NCBI RefSeq assembly: GCF_003148765.1
Contig: NZ_QGGV01000005.1
Coordinates: forward strand, 124,001-188,000
Source of the DNA: Silicimonas algicola
Lineage (GTDB): Bacteria; Pseudomonadota; Alphaproteobacteria; Rhodobacterales; Rhodobacteraceae
DNA: 64,000 nucleotides
Direction: 5' to 3'
Shown here piece by piece: positions 8,826-17,143 of the stretch. The notes beneath the pieces are model-generated. The model did not search any database. It saw nothing but the letters and a program-made list of their open reading frames with translations, and was not told where the DNA came from. Numbering within the stretch: position 1 is the first letter of the stretch; each line of letters opens with the position of its first letter. A program made the position numbers and the translations under genes.

Positions 8826-10304
8826 TCAGGCGTAGAGCCTGACCCAGTCGCGTATCAGCTCTTTCTGAAGCTGCCGCGAGCGCGTTGCCCACCCTTTCGA
8901 CCCCTGCGGTCTTTCCCGCTCTTCCCGCGGCACCGCGTCGCGCCGCGCGTTGTCCGCGGTCATGATCGAGAAGACGAGGGTGCGGCCTCCGGCGACGAGA
9001 ATGTAGCCGGCGAGGGCGCTGACGAAGTTCAGCGTCCCGGTCTTGGCATGGACGATCACACCCGGCGGAGCGGGTCGAGCCTTGTCCAGAGACAGGTTTA
9101 CGGTCTTGAGCAGGGGGGCGAGACGCGGATTTGCGGCCAGGACGCGAACCATGCCCTGGGCCGGAAGGACCGTGTCATAGCCGAGGCCCGAGTGATCACC
9201 CAGCATCGCGCCCTTTACGCCGAAGTTTATCAACGCCCAGGACTGCATGGCGGCGGCGGACTGGGCGAGGGTCTGGGGCGATGCGCCCCCGGCCTGGCTT
9301 GCGGCAAGGCCCACGACCTCGGCCGTCAGGTTCGTGGAATACGTCAGCATGTCGGACAGGACGGGCTCGAGCGGGTCGCTTTCGATGGTGGCCACGACCG
9401 TGCCTTCCGGCGGTGCATCGATCACCTCGGCGTTGCCGAGGAGGATGCCGTTCGAGCGGGCGAGCGTGCGGAAGACGTCGCCCGCGTACCATTCGGGAAA
9501 GCGTACCGGCAGCCAACGCGCGCCATCCTGGCCGAGTGCGCCGCGCGCGACCGACCAGTAATCCCGACGCGAGCCGGCCCGGTAGTCGAAGACGGGCGCC
9601 TTGCGATCGATGATGGTCATGGTCGCCACGTCCGTCGCCGGACTGAAGTTCCGGGCACGTGCGTGCATGGTCACGAGGTAGTCGTCCTGCTGCCTTTGCC
9701 ACTGGAAGTGAACGCGGTTGTAATTGAGATTCAGGCCGCCGAATGACGGGTTGTAGCTCACGATCTCGGGCTGTTCGTCGTCAATGCGGTCTGCCGTCGG
9801 CAAGGCGCCCGGCCACAGAAGGTAACGGCCTTTCACCTCGTGCAGCCCGGATTCCCGCATCGCCTTGGCCAGGTCGGCGAGGCGATCGGTGTCGAGCGTG
9901 GGATCTCCCCCGCCGACCAGGACGAGGTCGCCGTCGAGCCGGCCATCGACGATGGGTCCGGTGGCGATCACCTGCGTCTTGAAGCGGTAGGCCGACCCCA
10001 GTCGGTCGAGGCCGTAAAGCGCCGTCAGCACCTTGAGCGTGGAGGCGGGCGGCATCGGCTCGCCGCCGAGGCGCGCCTCGAGGATTTCGCCCGTGCCCGC
10101 GTCGGCGACGGCAAAGGCGACCTTTCCGCCAAGGTTCGCCTTCTGCACCAGAGCCTCGCTCTGCGGGATGCGGGGCGGGGGAACCGGGGCCATGCCGCGC
10201 GGAAGCGGCCTTTGAGTGGCGAGGGGCGCTTCAGCCAGAGCGGCGCTGGCCGCACCGGACAGAAGGCCGGCCAGAAGGAGGCGGCGCGTGACGTTACTGC
10301 TCAT
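8826..10304 (-). CDS. dacB: D-alanyl-D-alanine carboxypeptidase/endopeptidase (PBP4 type, peptidase S13)
   Basis: A 492-residue exported serine DD-peptidase that trims peptidoglycan stem peptides or cross-links in the periplasm. All three active-site motifs of the S13 family are present: STLK at residues 88-91, STN in TYSTNLTAE, and KTGTLNFVS near the C-terminus. The N-terminus TRRLLLAGLLSGAASAALA is a signal peptide with an RR pair that may be read by Tat. The start at 10304 places the signal directly at the N-terminus; an upstream ATG at 10337 would bury it. The next gene on the strand is nadD, 77 bp away. Confidence 0.9.
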   Translation of the reverse strand: MSSNVTRRLLLAGLLSGAASAALAEAPLATQRPLPRGMAPVPPPRIPQSEALVQKANLGGKVAFAVADAGTGEILEARLGGEPMPPASTLKVLTALYGLDRLGSAYRFKTQVIATGPIVDGRLDGDLVLVGGGDPTLDTDRLADLAKAMRESGLHEVKGRYLLWPGALPTADRIDDEQPEIVSYNPSFGGLNLNYNRVHFQWQRQQDDYLVTMHARARNFSPATDVATMTIIDRKAPVFDYRAGSRRDYWSVARGALGQDGARWLPVRFPEWYAGDVFRTLARSNGILLGNAEVIDAPPEGTVVATIESDPLEPVLSDMLTYSTNLTAEVVGLAASQAGGASPQTLAQSAAAMQSWALINFGVKGAMLGDHSGLGYDTVLPAQGMVRVLAANPRLAPLLKTVNLSLDKARPAPPGVIVHAKTGTLNFVSALAGYILVAGGRTLVFSIMTADNARRDAVPREERERPQGSKGWATRSRQLQKELIRDWVRLYA

Positions 10305-10380
10305 GCGAAACCTTGTAGGCCGCCCGTGGCGAGGCACAAGCGGGAGACGGCAGGACCAGCGGAATTGTGACCGGAGCGAC

Positions 10381-10986
10381 TCAGCGCCTTGACCAGTGGC
10401 CTTCGGCTCGGATTCGGGTCGAGGACTGGTCGCTCATGGGTACGTTGAGAAAGACCCAGGCGGGCGGCGTTGCGGCGCAGAGGCGCATGGCGTCGCGGGG
10501 TCTGAGTCGGTGCGACGAAAAGATGCGCGCCGCCCGCGACATGCGGGCCGAGATTCGCTGTCCGGGGCGGGCGATGACGCCCAGGGGGACGAGGGCGAGG
10601 ATGTCTCGCCAGTTCTCCCACTTGTGGAAGTCGGCGAGGTTGTCGGCGCCCATCAGCCAAACGAAGCGCACGCCGGGGTAAGCTTGGGTCAAGGCGCGCA
10701 GCGTGGCATGGGTGTAGCGGGTGCCGAAGCGCGCCTCGAGATCGGTGATGCGGACGCGGGGGTGGGACATCACCTCGCGGGCGCGCCGGATGCGGTCGGC
10801 CATCGGGGCCGGGCCTTCGGTCTTGAGCGGGTTGCCGGGCGAGACGAGCCACCAGACTTCGTCCAGCCCGAACCGCTTCAGCGCCTCGCGCGTGATGAGA
10901 GCATGCCCTGCGTGGGCAGGGTCGAACGACCCGCCGAGAAGACCGATGCACATCCCCGGTCGGACAGGCGGAAACCCTTCGCGCAT
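10381..10986 (-). CDS. nadD: Nicotinate-nucleotide adenylyltransferase
   Basis: A 201-residue cytoplasmic enzyme that joins ATP and nicotinate mononucleotide to deamido-NAD, a required step of NAD synthesis. The N-terminal [13 protein letters not shown] is the nucleotidyltransferase GGxFDPxHxGH motif, and the C-terminal [12 protein letters not shown] matches the ISSTxIR motif. The ATG at 10986 is preferred, as starts further upstream (to 11091) overlap the neighbouring gene and add a non-conserved leader. In many alphaproteobacteria nadD clusters with proA, rsfS and ybeY, but not here. Confidence 0.93.
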   Translation of the reverse strand: MREGFPPVRPGMCIGLLGGSFDPAHAGHALITREALKRFGLDEVWWLVSPGNPLKTEGPAPMADRIRRAREVMSHPRVRITDLEARFGTRYTHATLRALTQAYPGVRFVWLMGADNLADFHKWENWRDILALVPLGVIARPGQRISARMSRAARIFSSHRLRPRDAMRLCAATPPAWVFLNVPMSDQSSTRIRAEGHWSRR

Positions 10987-11035
10987 GACGAAGAGGTGTC
11001 CGCTGCCGCACCGTTTGTCCAGCGGAATCCGGGGA

Positions 11036-11608
11036 CTAGAGCGGCTCGGCCGGGACCTCGGAGCCCTCGAAGGGGTCGAGAGATCCGGCATTCGCCATCA
11101 TCATCTCCTGGCAGGCCAGCATCTCGGCCACGGCCTGGGAGTTGTTCTGGAAGGCGAGGTTCGCGACCTCTACCCCGTCATGGCGGACCTTGACGCCGTT
11201 CATCTGCGCGAACTCGTGCAGGAAGGCCGAGGCGCGTTCTCCCTCGACCGGGACGGATAGGACCAGGCTGGGCAGGATGTCGTTCCAGAGATAGCCCATG
11301 CCGTCGCCGGACCAGGGCTCTTCGGCGCCGAAGGCGACCTCCATGTCGTAGGCTTCGCCGTCCTCGACCGACCCCCACTTCAGGTTGCCGATGATGAACT
11401 GGACGTTCTGCGCCCGGTTGTTGAACTGGAAACGGACGACGAAGTCATTCTCGAAGGCGGCGAGGATGAAGCAGCTATCGCCGATGGTACGGTCCACCGC
11501 GACGTTCCAGCCGCCGACATTCGAGGATGCCCAAGGAACCGTTTCCTGAGCGCTCGCGCCGGTTACGGTCAGGATGGCGCACAGCGCGCCAGAAGCAATC
11601 TTTAACAT
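11036..11608 (-). CDS. Exported protein of unknown function
   Basis: A 190-residue protein with a signal peptide (residues 1-20, cut after ASAQ-E). The mature part is rich in aromatic residues and acidic patches ([37 protein letters not shown]) and contains two cysteines, so it may fold in the periplasm with a disulphide. The shape recalls small periplasmic 'invasion-associated locus B-like' proteins, but I cannot assign a family. It lies 49 bp upstream of nadD on the same strand. Confidence 0.65.
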   Translation of the reverse strand: MLKIASGALCAILTVTGASAQETVPWASSNVGGWNVAVDRTIGDSCFILAAFENDFVVRFQFNNRAQNVQFIIGNLKWGSVEDGEAYDMEVAFGAEEPWSGDGMGYLWNDILPSLVLSVPVEGERASAFLHEFAQMNGVKVRHDGVEVANLAFQNNSQAVAEMLACQEMMMANAGSLDPFEGSEVPAEPL

Positions 11609-11677
11609 ACAAAGCCCCCCAGCTTACGGGAGAAGCCTAGCACGGATTCGCCGGAAGTGGCGTCACAAGACTGTTTC

Positions 11678-11713
11678 GGTATCGCGTCGGTATCACGTCG
11701 GTATCGCGTCGGT
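11678..11713. repeat. 11-bp tandem repeat, three copies
   Basis: The unit GGTATCGCGTC occurs at 11678-11688, 11689-11699 (one change, G to A) and 11700-11710, then begins again. The A in the second unit forms the stop codon (TGA on the minus strand, 11693-11695) of the overlapping small gene. The 11-bp period is close to one turn of DNA. Confidence 0.85.
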
Positions 11714-11956
11714 GCCGGAGGGGTGGCGGGCGAGGATGCGGAAGCGGCCATCCTTGACGTCCACACGCCACGACTTGGTCGGAATACGCGTCCCTGCCGA
11801 CGTCTCGTAGGGCAGCGTGACGAGACGGTCGCCTGTGAGCGAACCCGTCGTGCGCGACAGGTCGGCGAAGTCGACGACGACGTCGGGGCCGTCTCCCGAG
11901 ACGGTGCCGGTCGCGCCGGGATAGAGGTGGCTGCCGCTGGCGGAAAGATGCATCAT
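11693..11956 (-). CDS. Small protein of unknown function
   Basis: An 87-residue reading frame with Rhodobacteraceae-like codon use and a soluble, beta-rich composition (GDGPDVVVDFADLSRTTG, SWRVDVKDGRFRILAR). No signal peptide or membrane segment is visible. It is divergent from the GlsB-like membrane gene 65 bp away. Its last codons lie in the 11-bp tandem repeat, so the C-terminus may vary between strains. I cannot name a family; the alternative 146-residue reading on this strand in another frame looks like a shadow. Confidence 0.55.
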   Translation of the reverse strand: MMHLSASGSHLYPGATGTVSGDGPDVVVDFADLSRTTGSLTGDRLVTLPYETSAGTRIPTKSWRVDVKDGRFRILARHPSGTDAIPT

Positions 11957-12021
11957 GAGGTGGGAAACTATCCGTCGCGCCCCATGTTGGTCGAGTCGGG
12001 GACGATGGAGAGGTATTCGAG

Positions 12022-12291
12022 ATGGAAGGACTGCTACAAGGGCTGGGGGTGACCGCGTTGGTGATCCTCGCCATCATCGGCGCGCTTGCGGGAGCGATCG
12101 CCGGTCGGGTCGCGGGAAAAAATACGGCGGGCTATATCCTGCTGGGGATCGTGGGGGCCTTGCTGCTTCCGTTCATTCTGGCGGCCCTGGGCGTCACGGC
12201 CATCGCGGCAGGCGGGATCCTGGTGCTGGCCCTGGTGGCCTTGGCGGGCGCGGTGATCGTGCTGATCATCGGCCGGGCGATCATGAAGTAG
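12022..12291 (+). CDS. GlsB/YeaQ/YmgE-like stress membrane protein
   Basis: An 89-residue protein with three transmembrane helices and a glycine-rich loop GAIAGRVAGKNTAGYILLGIVGALL, the pattern of the GlsB/YeaQ/YmgE (transglycosylase-associated) family of small inner-membrane stress proteins. The third helix is longer than in typical 82-85-residue members. GGAGAGG lies upstream of the ATG. The precise function of the family is unknown; expression usually rises in general stress. Confidence 0.7.
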   Translation: MEGLLQGLGVTALVILAIIGALAGAIAGRVAGKNTAGYILLGIVGALLLPFILAALGVTAIAAGGILVLALVALAGAVIVLIIGRAIMK

Positions 12292-12340
12292 ACGCAAGGC
12301 GGCACTTGATCGGGAAACGTCCTCGGTTAGGCTGCGCCTT

Positions 12341-12823
12341 ATGGTTGAAATCGCCGTCCTTGCCGCTGTTGCGGCGCTTCTCATCCTTGTCTTCCGCAAG
12401 CGGCCCGAGCGGACGCCGAAAGGCAACTGGATCGTCGTCGACGGCTCGAACGTCCTCTACTGGGATCGCGACACGCCCGACCTCGCCAGTGTGGGCCACG
12501 TCCTGTCGATCCTGAAAGCCGAGGGCTATGACCCGCTGGTCTGGTTCGACGCCAACGTCGGCTACCTGATCGGCACGAAGTGGATGGGGCCGGGGCCATT
12601 GGCCGAGCGCCTGGGACTGTCGCGCGAGCATGTGTTCGTCGCCGAGAAGGGGACGCCGGCGGATCCGCTGCTGCTTGAACGGGCCGAGAAGCTGGGCGCG
12701 CGCGTTGTCACGAACGACAAGTACCGGGATTGGGTGGAGCGGTTTCCGCGCGTTCAGGAGGAGGGGTTCCTGGTGCGGGGGTTCATCAGCCGGGACGAGG
12801 TGGGGCTGGAGTGGGAGCGGTGA
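12341..12823 (+). CDS. NYN-domain (Zc3h12a-like) ribonuclease-like protein
   Basis: A 160-residue protein with an N-terminal membrane helix (residues 1-18) and a cytoplasmic PIN/NYN nuclease fold. The metal-binding acidic positions are visible as IVVDGSNVLYW, GTPADPLLL and VVTNDKYRDW, the order found in Zc3h12a-like NYN RNases. A membrane-tethered RNase acting on RNA near the envelope is therefore likely, though activity is inferred. The downstream DUF2442 gene starts with a GTGA overlap, so the two are translationally coupled. Confidence 0.82.
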   Translation: MVEIAVLAAVAALLILVFRKRPERTPKGNWIVVDGSNVLYWDRDTPDLASVGHVLSILKAEGYDPLVWFDANVGYLIGTKWMGPGPLAERLGLSREHVFVAEKGTPADPLLLERAEKLGARVVTNDKYRDWVERFPRVQEEGFLVRGFISRDEVGLEWER

Positions 12824-13050
12824 GGGTTTTGGCCGAAAGGGTCTGGTTCGATGAGGGCGCGATGTGGGTCGCGCTGGCTGACGGGCGCGTGCTGGGCGTG
12901 CCGCTTGCATGGTTCCCGCGGTTGGCCGGTGCGAGCGCAGCGGAGCGAGCAGCGGTGGAGATCACGCCGTTCGGGTTGCACTGGGCGGCGCTGGACGAGG
13001 ACGTGTCGGTGGACGGATTGCTCGCCGGAAGGATGGGGAAGTTTGCTTAG
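12820..13050 (+). CDS. DUF2442 protein
   Basis: A 76-residue single-domain protein with the DUF2442 pattern: an N-terminal strand, LADGRVLGVPLAWFPRL, then GLHWAALDEDVSVDGLLAG. These small proteins are often next to DUF4160 and sometimes treated as toxin-antitoxin partners; no DUF4160 gene is present here. The GTG start at 12820 overlaps the stop of the NYN RNase-like gene (GTGA), and starts further upstream would read a GC-rich shadow. The pairing with a NYN RNase suggests a possible nuclease-regulator pair, which is inference. Confidence 0.75.
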   Translation: MRVLAERVWFDEGAMWVALADGRVLGVPLAWFPRLAGASAAERAAVEITPFGLHWAALDEDVSVDGLLAGRMGKFA

Positions 13051-13110
13051 GCGAGTGGCGAGATGAGTCCTGCCATAGTACTGGTGCGCAATCAGTGATG
13101 GCGATGCAAG

Positions 13111-13755
13111 CTAAGCCCGCTTAATCGGATGATGAGAAAGAACGAAATCTTTAGTAGCATGACCGTAGGTTTTCGCTAAGATCTCGTCTAGGCACTCACA
13201 AAGGCAAAACAAATGAACATAGTGTAAACGAACAATCTTGTGATCCTTCTGGGCCGCAATGCTCTGGTAGAGATAGCGCCAGACACTATAGCTCTCACCG
13301 GTATCTTTTAGTATTCGTTCAAGATTAAGAAATTCACCTTTCGATCTGCTTGGATCTGTGGACGCAAGTTCCTTCACCTGCTCGTCTCGCAGTTTTTTAC
13401 TATGGCTTACTACAACTGATAAAGAAACTGGATGCGTTCTGCGCCCGATCCTGTCGTTGAACCGCTCCTGCAATAAACTTCTGTTATCGGGCGCTATTCT
13501 TCGATAATGACTCCAAACATTGTGATGGCTTGGAGCGTTTTTTCGATCAATGGCTGCATTTCTTATGTACAGTTCTGTGCTGAATATCAAATTGCTTGCA
13601 GCAAATGCGATCCTATCGCTTACTGCCGCGAAGCTAATTTCCAACTCTTGGGGGTCGGTCGGGAGAAAGTCTGCAGCCGCGTCGTAATATCGTCTTGCGA
13701 TCGCAAGGCCTAGTGAGAAGTCAACGTGTCTTTCCTGAACGCTGCCTCTTCCCAT
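13111..13755 (-). CDS. HEPN-like protein in AT-rich DNA
   Basis: A 214-residue mainly helical protein encoded in DNA that is clearly poorer in GC than all its neighbours (long stretches near 45% by eye), a sign of transfer. The order FSTELYIRNAAI, then HNVWSHYRRI and, later, YSVWRYLYQ resembles HEPN-domain proteins, in which a first helix, an 'H..L..L' helix and a W-R-Y helix recur. The canonical RxxxxH nuclease motif of toxin-like HEPN proteins is not clear. Its ATG starts 7 bp behind the uvrB stop and its ribosome-binding sequence GGAGGGGGAGG is inside the uvrB end. Function unknown; a defence or stress role is conjecture. Confidence 0.6.
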   Translation of the reverse strand: MGRGSVQERHVDFSLGLAIARRYYDAAADFLPTDPQELEISFAAVSDRIAFAASNLIFSTELYIRNAAIDRKNAPSHHNVWSHYRRIAPDNRSLLQERFNDRIGRRTHPVSLSVVVSHSKKLRDEQVKELASTDPSRSKGEFLNLERILKDTGESYSVWRYLYQSIAAQKDHKIVRLHYVHLFCLCECLDEILAKTYGHATKDFVLSHHPIKRA

Positions 13756-13762
13756 GACTAAC

Positions 13763-15958
13763 CTACCTCCCCCTCCGCTTCACGTTCCCGCCCCTCTGTC
13801 CGGCCCTCCCGGCCTTGCTGCGCCCGCTCGCCTTCTGCGCGCTCTCGACGGCCTCCTCGACCGCCGACTGGCGCGCGAGGGGATCGTCAGACACCACGAG
13901 GTCCACCGTCTCGAGGCGCCTGACCTCGTCGCGCAGGCGCGCGGCTTCCTCGAACTCGAGGTTCTCGGCCGCCTTGCGCATGGCGTCGCGGAGGCCGTCG
14001 AGGTGGGCGCGGAGGTTGGAGCCGACGACGGTCTTGCCGACCTTGGCCGTCACGCGGCTCATGTCGGTGTCGCCCTTGTAGAGACCGGCGAGGACGTCCT
14101 CGACGTTCTTCTTGACCGTGGAGGGGGTGATGCCGTGCTCGACGTTGTAGGCGTGCTGCTTCTCGCGCCGGCGGTTGGTTTCGGCCAGCGCGCGTTCCAT
14201 CGAGCCGGTCATGCGGTCGGCGTAGAGGATGACGCGGCCCTCGGCGTTGCGCGCGGCGCGGCCGATGGTCTGGACGAGAGAGGTCTCGGAGCGGAGGAAG
14301 CCTTCCTTGTCGGCGTCGAGGATCGCCACCAGCCCGCATTCGGGGATGTCGAGGCCTTCGCGCAGGAGGTTGATGCCGATGAGCACGTCGAAGGCACCGA
14401 GGCGAAGGTCGCGGAGGATCTCGATGCGTTCGAGGGTGTCGATGTCCGAGTGCATGTAGCGGACCTTGATACCCTGCTCGTGCAGGTACTCGGTCAGATC
14501 TTCGGCCATGCGTTTCGTGAGCGTGGTGACGAGGGTGCGGAAGCCGCGGAGGGTGACCTTGCGGATCTCGTCGAGGAGGTCGTCGACCTGCATGGAGACG
14601 GGCCGGATCTCGACCTCGGGGTCGACGAGGCCGGTGGGGCGGATGACCTGTTCGGTGAAGACGCCGCCGGTCTGCTCCAGTTCCCAGGCCTGGGGGGTGG
14701 CGGAGACGAAGACGGACTGGGGGCGCATGGCGTCCCATTCCTCGAACTTCAGCGGACGGTTGTCGGTGCAGGAGGGCAGGCGGAAGCCGTGCTCGGACAG
14801 CGTGGCCTTGCGGCGGAAGTCGCCCCGGTACATGCCGCCGATCTGGGGGACGCTGACGTGGCTTTCGTCGGCGAAGACGATGGCGGTGTCAGGAATGAAT
14901 TCGAAGAGCGTGGGGGGAGGCTCGCCCGGTGCGCGGCCGGTGAGGTAGCGGGAGTAGTTCTCGATCCCGTTGCAGGAGCCGGTGGCCTCCATCATCTCGA
15001 GGTCGAAGTTGGTGCGCTGTTCCAGCCGCTGCGCCTCGAGCAGCTTGCCCTCGTCGACGAACTGCGCGAGGCGGGTCTTGAGCTCGGCCTTGATGCCGCG
15101 GATCGCCTGCTGGAGCGTCGGGCGCGGCGTGACGTAGTGCGAGTTGGCGTAGACGCGGACGCGGTCGAATTCTCCCGTTTTCGCGCCGGTGAGAGGGTCG
15201 AACTCGACGATGCTTTCCAGCTCGTCGCCGAAGAAGGACAGGCGCCAGGCGCTGTCCTCGAGGTGGGCGGGCCAGAGCTCGATCACGTCGCCGCGGACGC
15301 GGAAGGTGCCGCGGTGGAAGGACTGGTCGTTGCGGCGGTACTGCTGGGCGACGAGGTCGGCGATGACCTTGCGGGGGTCGTAATTGCGGCCCTTGTGCAG
15401 GTCGAGCGTCATGGCGCCATAGGTCTCCACCGAGCCGATGCCGTAGATGCACGAGACGGAGGCGACGATGATGACGTCGTCGCGTTCCAGAAGCGCCCGG
15501 GTGGCCGAGTGGCGCATCCGGTCGATCTGCTCGTTGATCTGGGATTCCTTCTCGATGTAGGTGTCCGAGCGCGCGACGTAGGCCTCGGGCTGGTAGTAGT
15601 CGTAGTAGCTGACGAAGTACTCGACCGCGTTGTCCGGGAAGAAGCCCTTGAACTCGCCGTAGAGCTGGGCCGCGAGCGTCTTGTTGGGGGCGAGGATGAT
15701 GGCCGGGCGCTGCGTCTCTTCGATGACCTTGGCCATGGTGTAGGTCTTGCCGGTGCCCGTGGCGCCGAGGAGAACCTGGTTCTGCTCGCCCGCCTTCACG
15801 CCCGCGGACAGCTCGGCGATGGCAGTCGGCTGGTCGCCGGCCGGCAGGAAGTCGGTGCGCATGACGAAGCGGCGTCCGCCCTCGAGCTTTTCGCGCGAGC
15901 GGACATCGGGCGAGACGTGGTTCAGGACCGGCATCTGCTCGGGCGAGTTGTTGTGCAT
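13763..15958 (-). CDS. uvrB: Excinuclease ABC subunit B
   Basis: A 731-residue helicase-like subunit of the UvrABC nucleotide-excision-repair complex, which loads onto damage with UvrA and recruits UvrC. Walker A GATGTGKT lies near residue 65, the beta-hairpin region [11 protein letters not shown] follows, and helicase motifs such as DESHVS and the late QTIGRAARN are present. The C-terminal UVR motif ([18 protein letters not shown]) that binds UvrC is complete. ATG 15958 is preferred to the TTG at 15967. A LexA-like sequence lies about 40 bp upstream. The HEPN-like gene follows 7 bp behind the stop. Confidence 0.97.
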   Translation of the reverse strand: MHNNSPEQMPVLNHVSPDVRSREKLEGGRRFVMRTDFLPAGDQPTAIAELSAGVKAGEQNQVLLGATGTGKTYTMAKVIEETQRPAIILAPNKTLAAQLYGEFKGFFPDNAVEYFVSYYDYYQPEAYVARSDTYIEKESQINEQIDRMRHSATRALLERDDVIIVASVSCIYGIGSVETYGAMTLDLHKGRNYDPRKVIADLVAQQYRRNDQSFHRGTFRVRGDVIELWPAHLEDSAWRLSFFGDELESIVEFDPLTGAKTGEFDRVRVYANSHYVTPRPTLQQAIRGIKAELKTRLAQFVDEGKLLEAQRLEQRTNFDLEMMEATGSCNGIENYSRYLTGRAPGEPPPTLFEFIPDTAIVFADESHVSVPQIGGMYRGDFRRKATLSEHGFRLPSCTDNRPLKFEEWDAMRPQSVFVSATPQAWELEQTGGVFTEQVIRPTGLVDPEVEIRPVSMQVDDLLDEIRKVTLRGFRTLVTTLTKRMAEDLTEYLHEQGIKVRYMHSDIDTLERIEILRDLRLGAFDVLIGINLLREGLDIPECGLVAILDADKEGFLRSETSLVQTIGRAARNAEGRVILYADRMTGSMERALAETNRRREKQHAYNVEHGITPSTVKKNVEDVLAGLYKGDTDMSRVTAKVGKTVVGSNLRAHLDGLRDAMRKAAENLEFEEAARLRDEVRRLETVDLVVSDDPLARQSAVEEAVESAQKASGRSKAGRAGQRGGNVKRRGR

Positions 15959-15996
15959 GATGTTCAAGACTCGGGGGTTTGCTGAGCCCTACATTT

Positions 15997-16011
15997 GTTC
16001 TCTTTCCGTCC
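15997..16011 (+). promoter_or_regulatory. LexA-like box upstream of uvrB
   Basis: GTTC, seven bases, then GTCC matches the alphaproteobacterial SOS box GTTC-N7-GTTC with one mismatch. Two more GTTC half-sites follow at 16014 and 16023 with a 5-base spacer. SOS control of uvrB is known in many bacteria, so the site is plausible but weak. Confidence 0.35.
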
Positions 16012-16209
16012 CGGTTCAAGCTGTTCCCCTGACAGGGTGTGTCAGGAGCCGTGATTGGCGTGTGAGCGATGCGCCGGGGGCATGAAGGGTATGACCGCCA
16101 GGCGGGTGCGTTTTGGGCGGTCTGCACGCGAAACAACCTTAAGATGAATTAGGTGTTGATCGACCGCGTCAGGCGTGCAACAACGGACGTGCTAGCAGCA
16201 GATCGGCCC

Positions 16210-16262
16210 GCCGGCCGGACGTCGCGACCCACCCACCCCTCGCTCCTCGACGTCCGGCCGGC
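16210..16262. repeat. 15-bp perfect inverted repeat
   Basis: GCCGGCCGGACGTCG (16210-16224) is mirrored by CGACGTCCGGCCGGC (16248-16262) across a 23-nt C-rich spacer. No T run follows, and it precedes the complex I subunit gene by 68 bp. It could be an RNA hairpin in the leader, an operator or a mobile palindromic element; the sequence does not decide. Confidence 0.7.
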
Positions 16263-16330
16263 ACTTTCATCCCGTGCTTGATCCCGGCGCCGTTTTCTCC
16301 GATAGCTTCGCCAACCAAGGGATCAACGCC

Positions 16331-16642
16331 ATGACTGCTCGCATCTATCGCCCGGCCAGGTCCGCCATGTCCTCCGGCATCGCCAAGACGCGGATGTGGA
16401 TTCTGGAATTCGTCAACGAGACCGGACGCGACATCGACCCGCTGATGGGCTGGACCTCGTCAGACGACACCAGCGCGCAGGTGCGGATGACGTTTCCGAC
16501 GAAGGAAGCGGCGCTGGACTATGCCAAGGATCATGGGATCGACGCCGTGGTGATCGAGCCCAAGCCGCGCCGGCCGAACGTCCGTCCGCGCGGGTATGGC
16601 GAGAACTTCGCGACCGACCGGCGCAACGGCTGGACGCACTGA
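16331..16642 (+). CDS. NDUFS4-like complex I accessory subunit (ETC complex I subunit domain)
   Basis: A 103-residue protein of the ETC_C1_NDUFS4 family, the alphaproteobacterial counterpart of the mitochondrial 18-kDa (AQDQ) subunit of NADH:ubiquinone oxidoreductase. Typical elements are [15 protein letters not shown](I/V)[31 protein letters not shown] and the end [18 protein letters not shown]. It binds the matrix-side arm of complex I in the cytoplasm and helps assembly. ATG 16331 is chosen, because the reading upstream to 16274 is not conserved in character. The gene stands alone, away from the nuo operon, as is usual. Confidence 0.92.
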   Translation: MTARIYRPARSAMSSGIAKTRMWILEFVNETGRDIDPLMGWTSSDDTSAQVRMTFPTKEAALDYAKDHGIDAVVIEPKPRRPNVRPRGYGENFATDRRNGWTH

Positions 16643-16664
16643 ACCCGCTCATTCCGCCCCCTTC

Positions 16665-16688
16665 TCGCAAAAAAGAATTGTTTTGCGA
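16665..16688. terminator. AT-rich hairpin behind the complex I subunit gene
   Basis: TCGCAAAA (16665-16672) and TTTTGCGA (16681-16688) form an 8-bp stem with an 8-nt loop. The T run is inside the stem rather than behind it, so it is either a weak terminator or a leader structure of the yegP-like gene 57 bp downstream. Confidence 0.4.
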
Positions 16689-16744
16689 CGGCTCCCCTGC
16701 TTTCGTCTGGGCACCCATAGCCTATTCAGCAGAAAGAGGGACAC

Positions 16745-17089
16745 ATGGCGGGAAAGTTTGAAGTCTACAAGGACAAGAAGGGCGAGACGCGTTTCCGGCT
16801 GAAGGCCGGCAACGGGCAGATCATCCTCGCCAGCGAGGGCTACAAGCGGAAGTCGAGCTGCATGAACGGCGTCGAGTCCGTCCGCAAGAACTCGCAGATC
16901 GACGCGCGGTTCGAGCGCAAGGAGACGAAGAACGGCAAGTTCTCGTTCAACCTTCGCGCCACGAACGGCCAGGTCATCGGCTCGTCCGAGACCTATGAGA
17001 GCGCCAGCGCGCGCGACAACGGCATCGCTTCGGTGGCGAAGAACGCCAGCGATGCCAAGGTCGAGGACATGACGGCCGCAATGGCCTGA
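16745..17089 (+). CDS. YegP-like protein with two DUF1508 repeats
   Basis: A 114-residue cytoplasmic protein made of two copies of the DUF1508 (YegP) fold, about residues 1-55 and 56-110. Each copy shows F-x-(V/R)-x-K-x-x-(G)-(E/K)-x-x-F-x-L-x-A-x-N-G-Q-(I/V)-I, followed by SE-x-Y-x-x-x-x-x-x-x-x-NG(V/I)-x-SV-(R/A)KN. YegP-like proteins form dimers of such units; their role is unknown. AGAAAGAGGG precedes the ATG. A strong rho-independent terminator follows 24 bp behind the stop. Confidence 0.9.
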   Translation: MAGKFEVYKDKKGETRFRLKAGNGQIILASEGYKRKSSCMNGVESVRKNSQIDARFERKETKNGKFSFNLRATNGQVIGSSETYESASARDNGIASVAKNASDAKVEDMTAAMA

Positions 17090-17112
17090 CCCGACCGCCT
17101 TCTTTCCTGACC

Positions 17113-17141
17113 GGCTCCGCAGGTGCGGGGCCTTTTTTTTT
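17113..17141 (+). terminator. Rho-independent terminator of the YegP-like gene
   Basis: GGCTCCGC (17113-17120), loop AGGT, and GCGGGGCC (17125-17132) form an 8-bp stem with one G-U pair, directly followed by nine T. The stop of the convergent TetR gene is only 3 bp away. Confidence 0.92.
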
Positions 17142-17143
17142 AG

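Larger units (their letters stand above)
15959..16330. other. Divergent intergenic region uvrB / complex I subunit
   Basis: No coding signal is visible in these 372 bp. The uvrB-proximal end has GTTC half-sites of LexA type; the other end holds a perfect 15-bp inverted repeat. It must contain promoters for both flanking genes, but no convincing -35/-10 pair could be fixed by eye. Confidence 0.6.

Noticed and set aside
13754-15985. A 743-codon open frame on the plus strand opposite uvrB
   Set aside because: It is the antisense shadow of a strongly conserved gene; its residues are low-complexity V, D, G and A and match no family.
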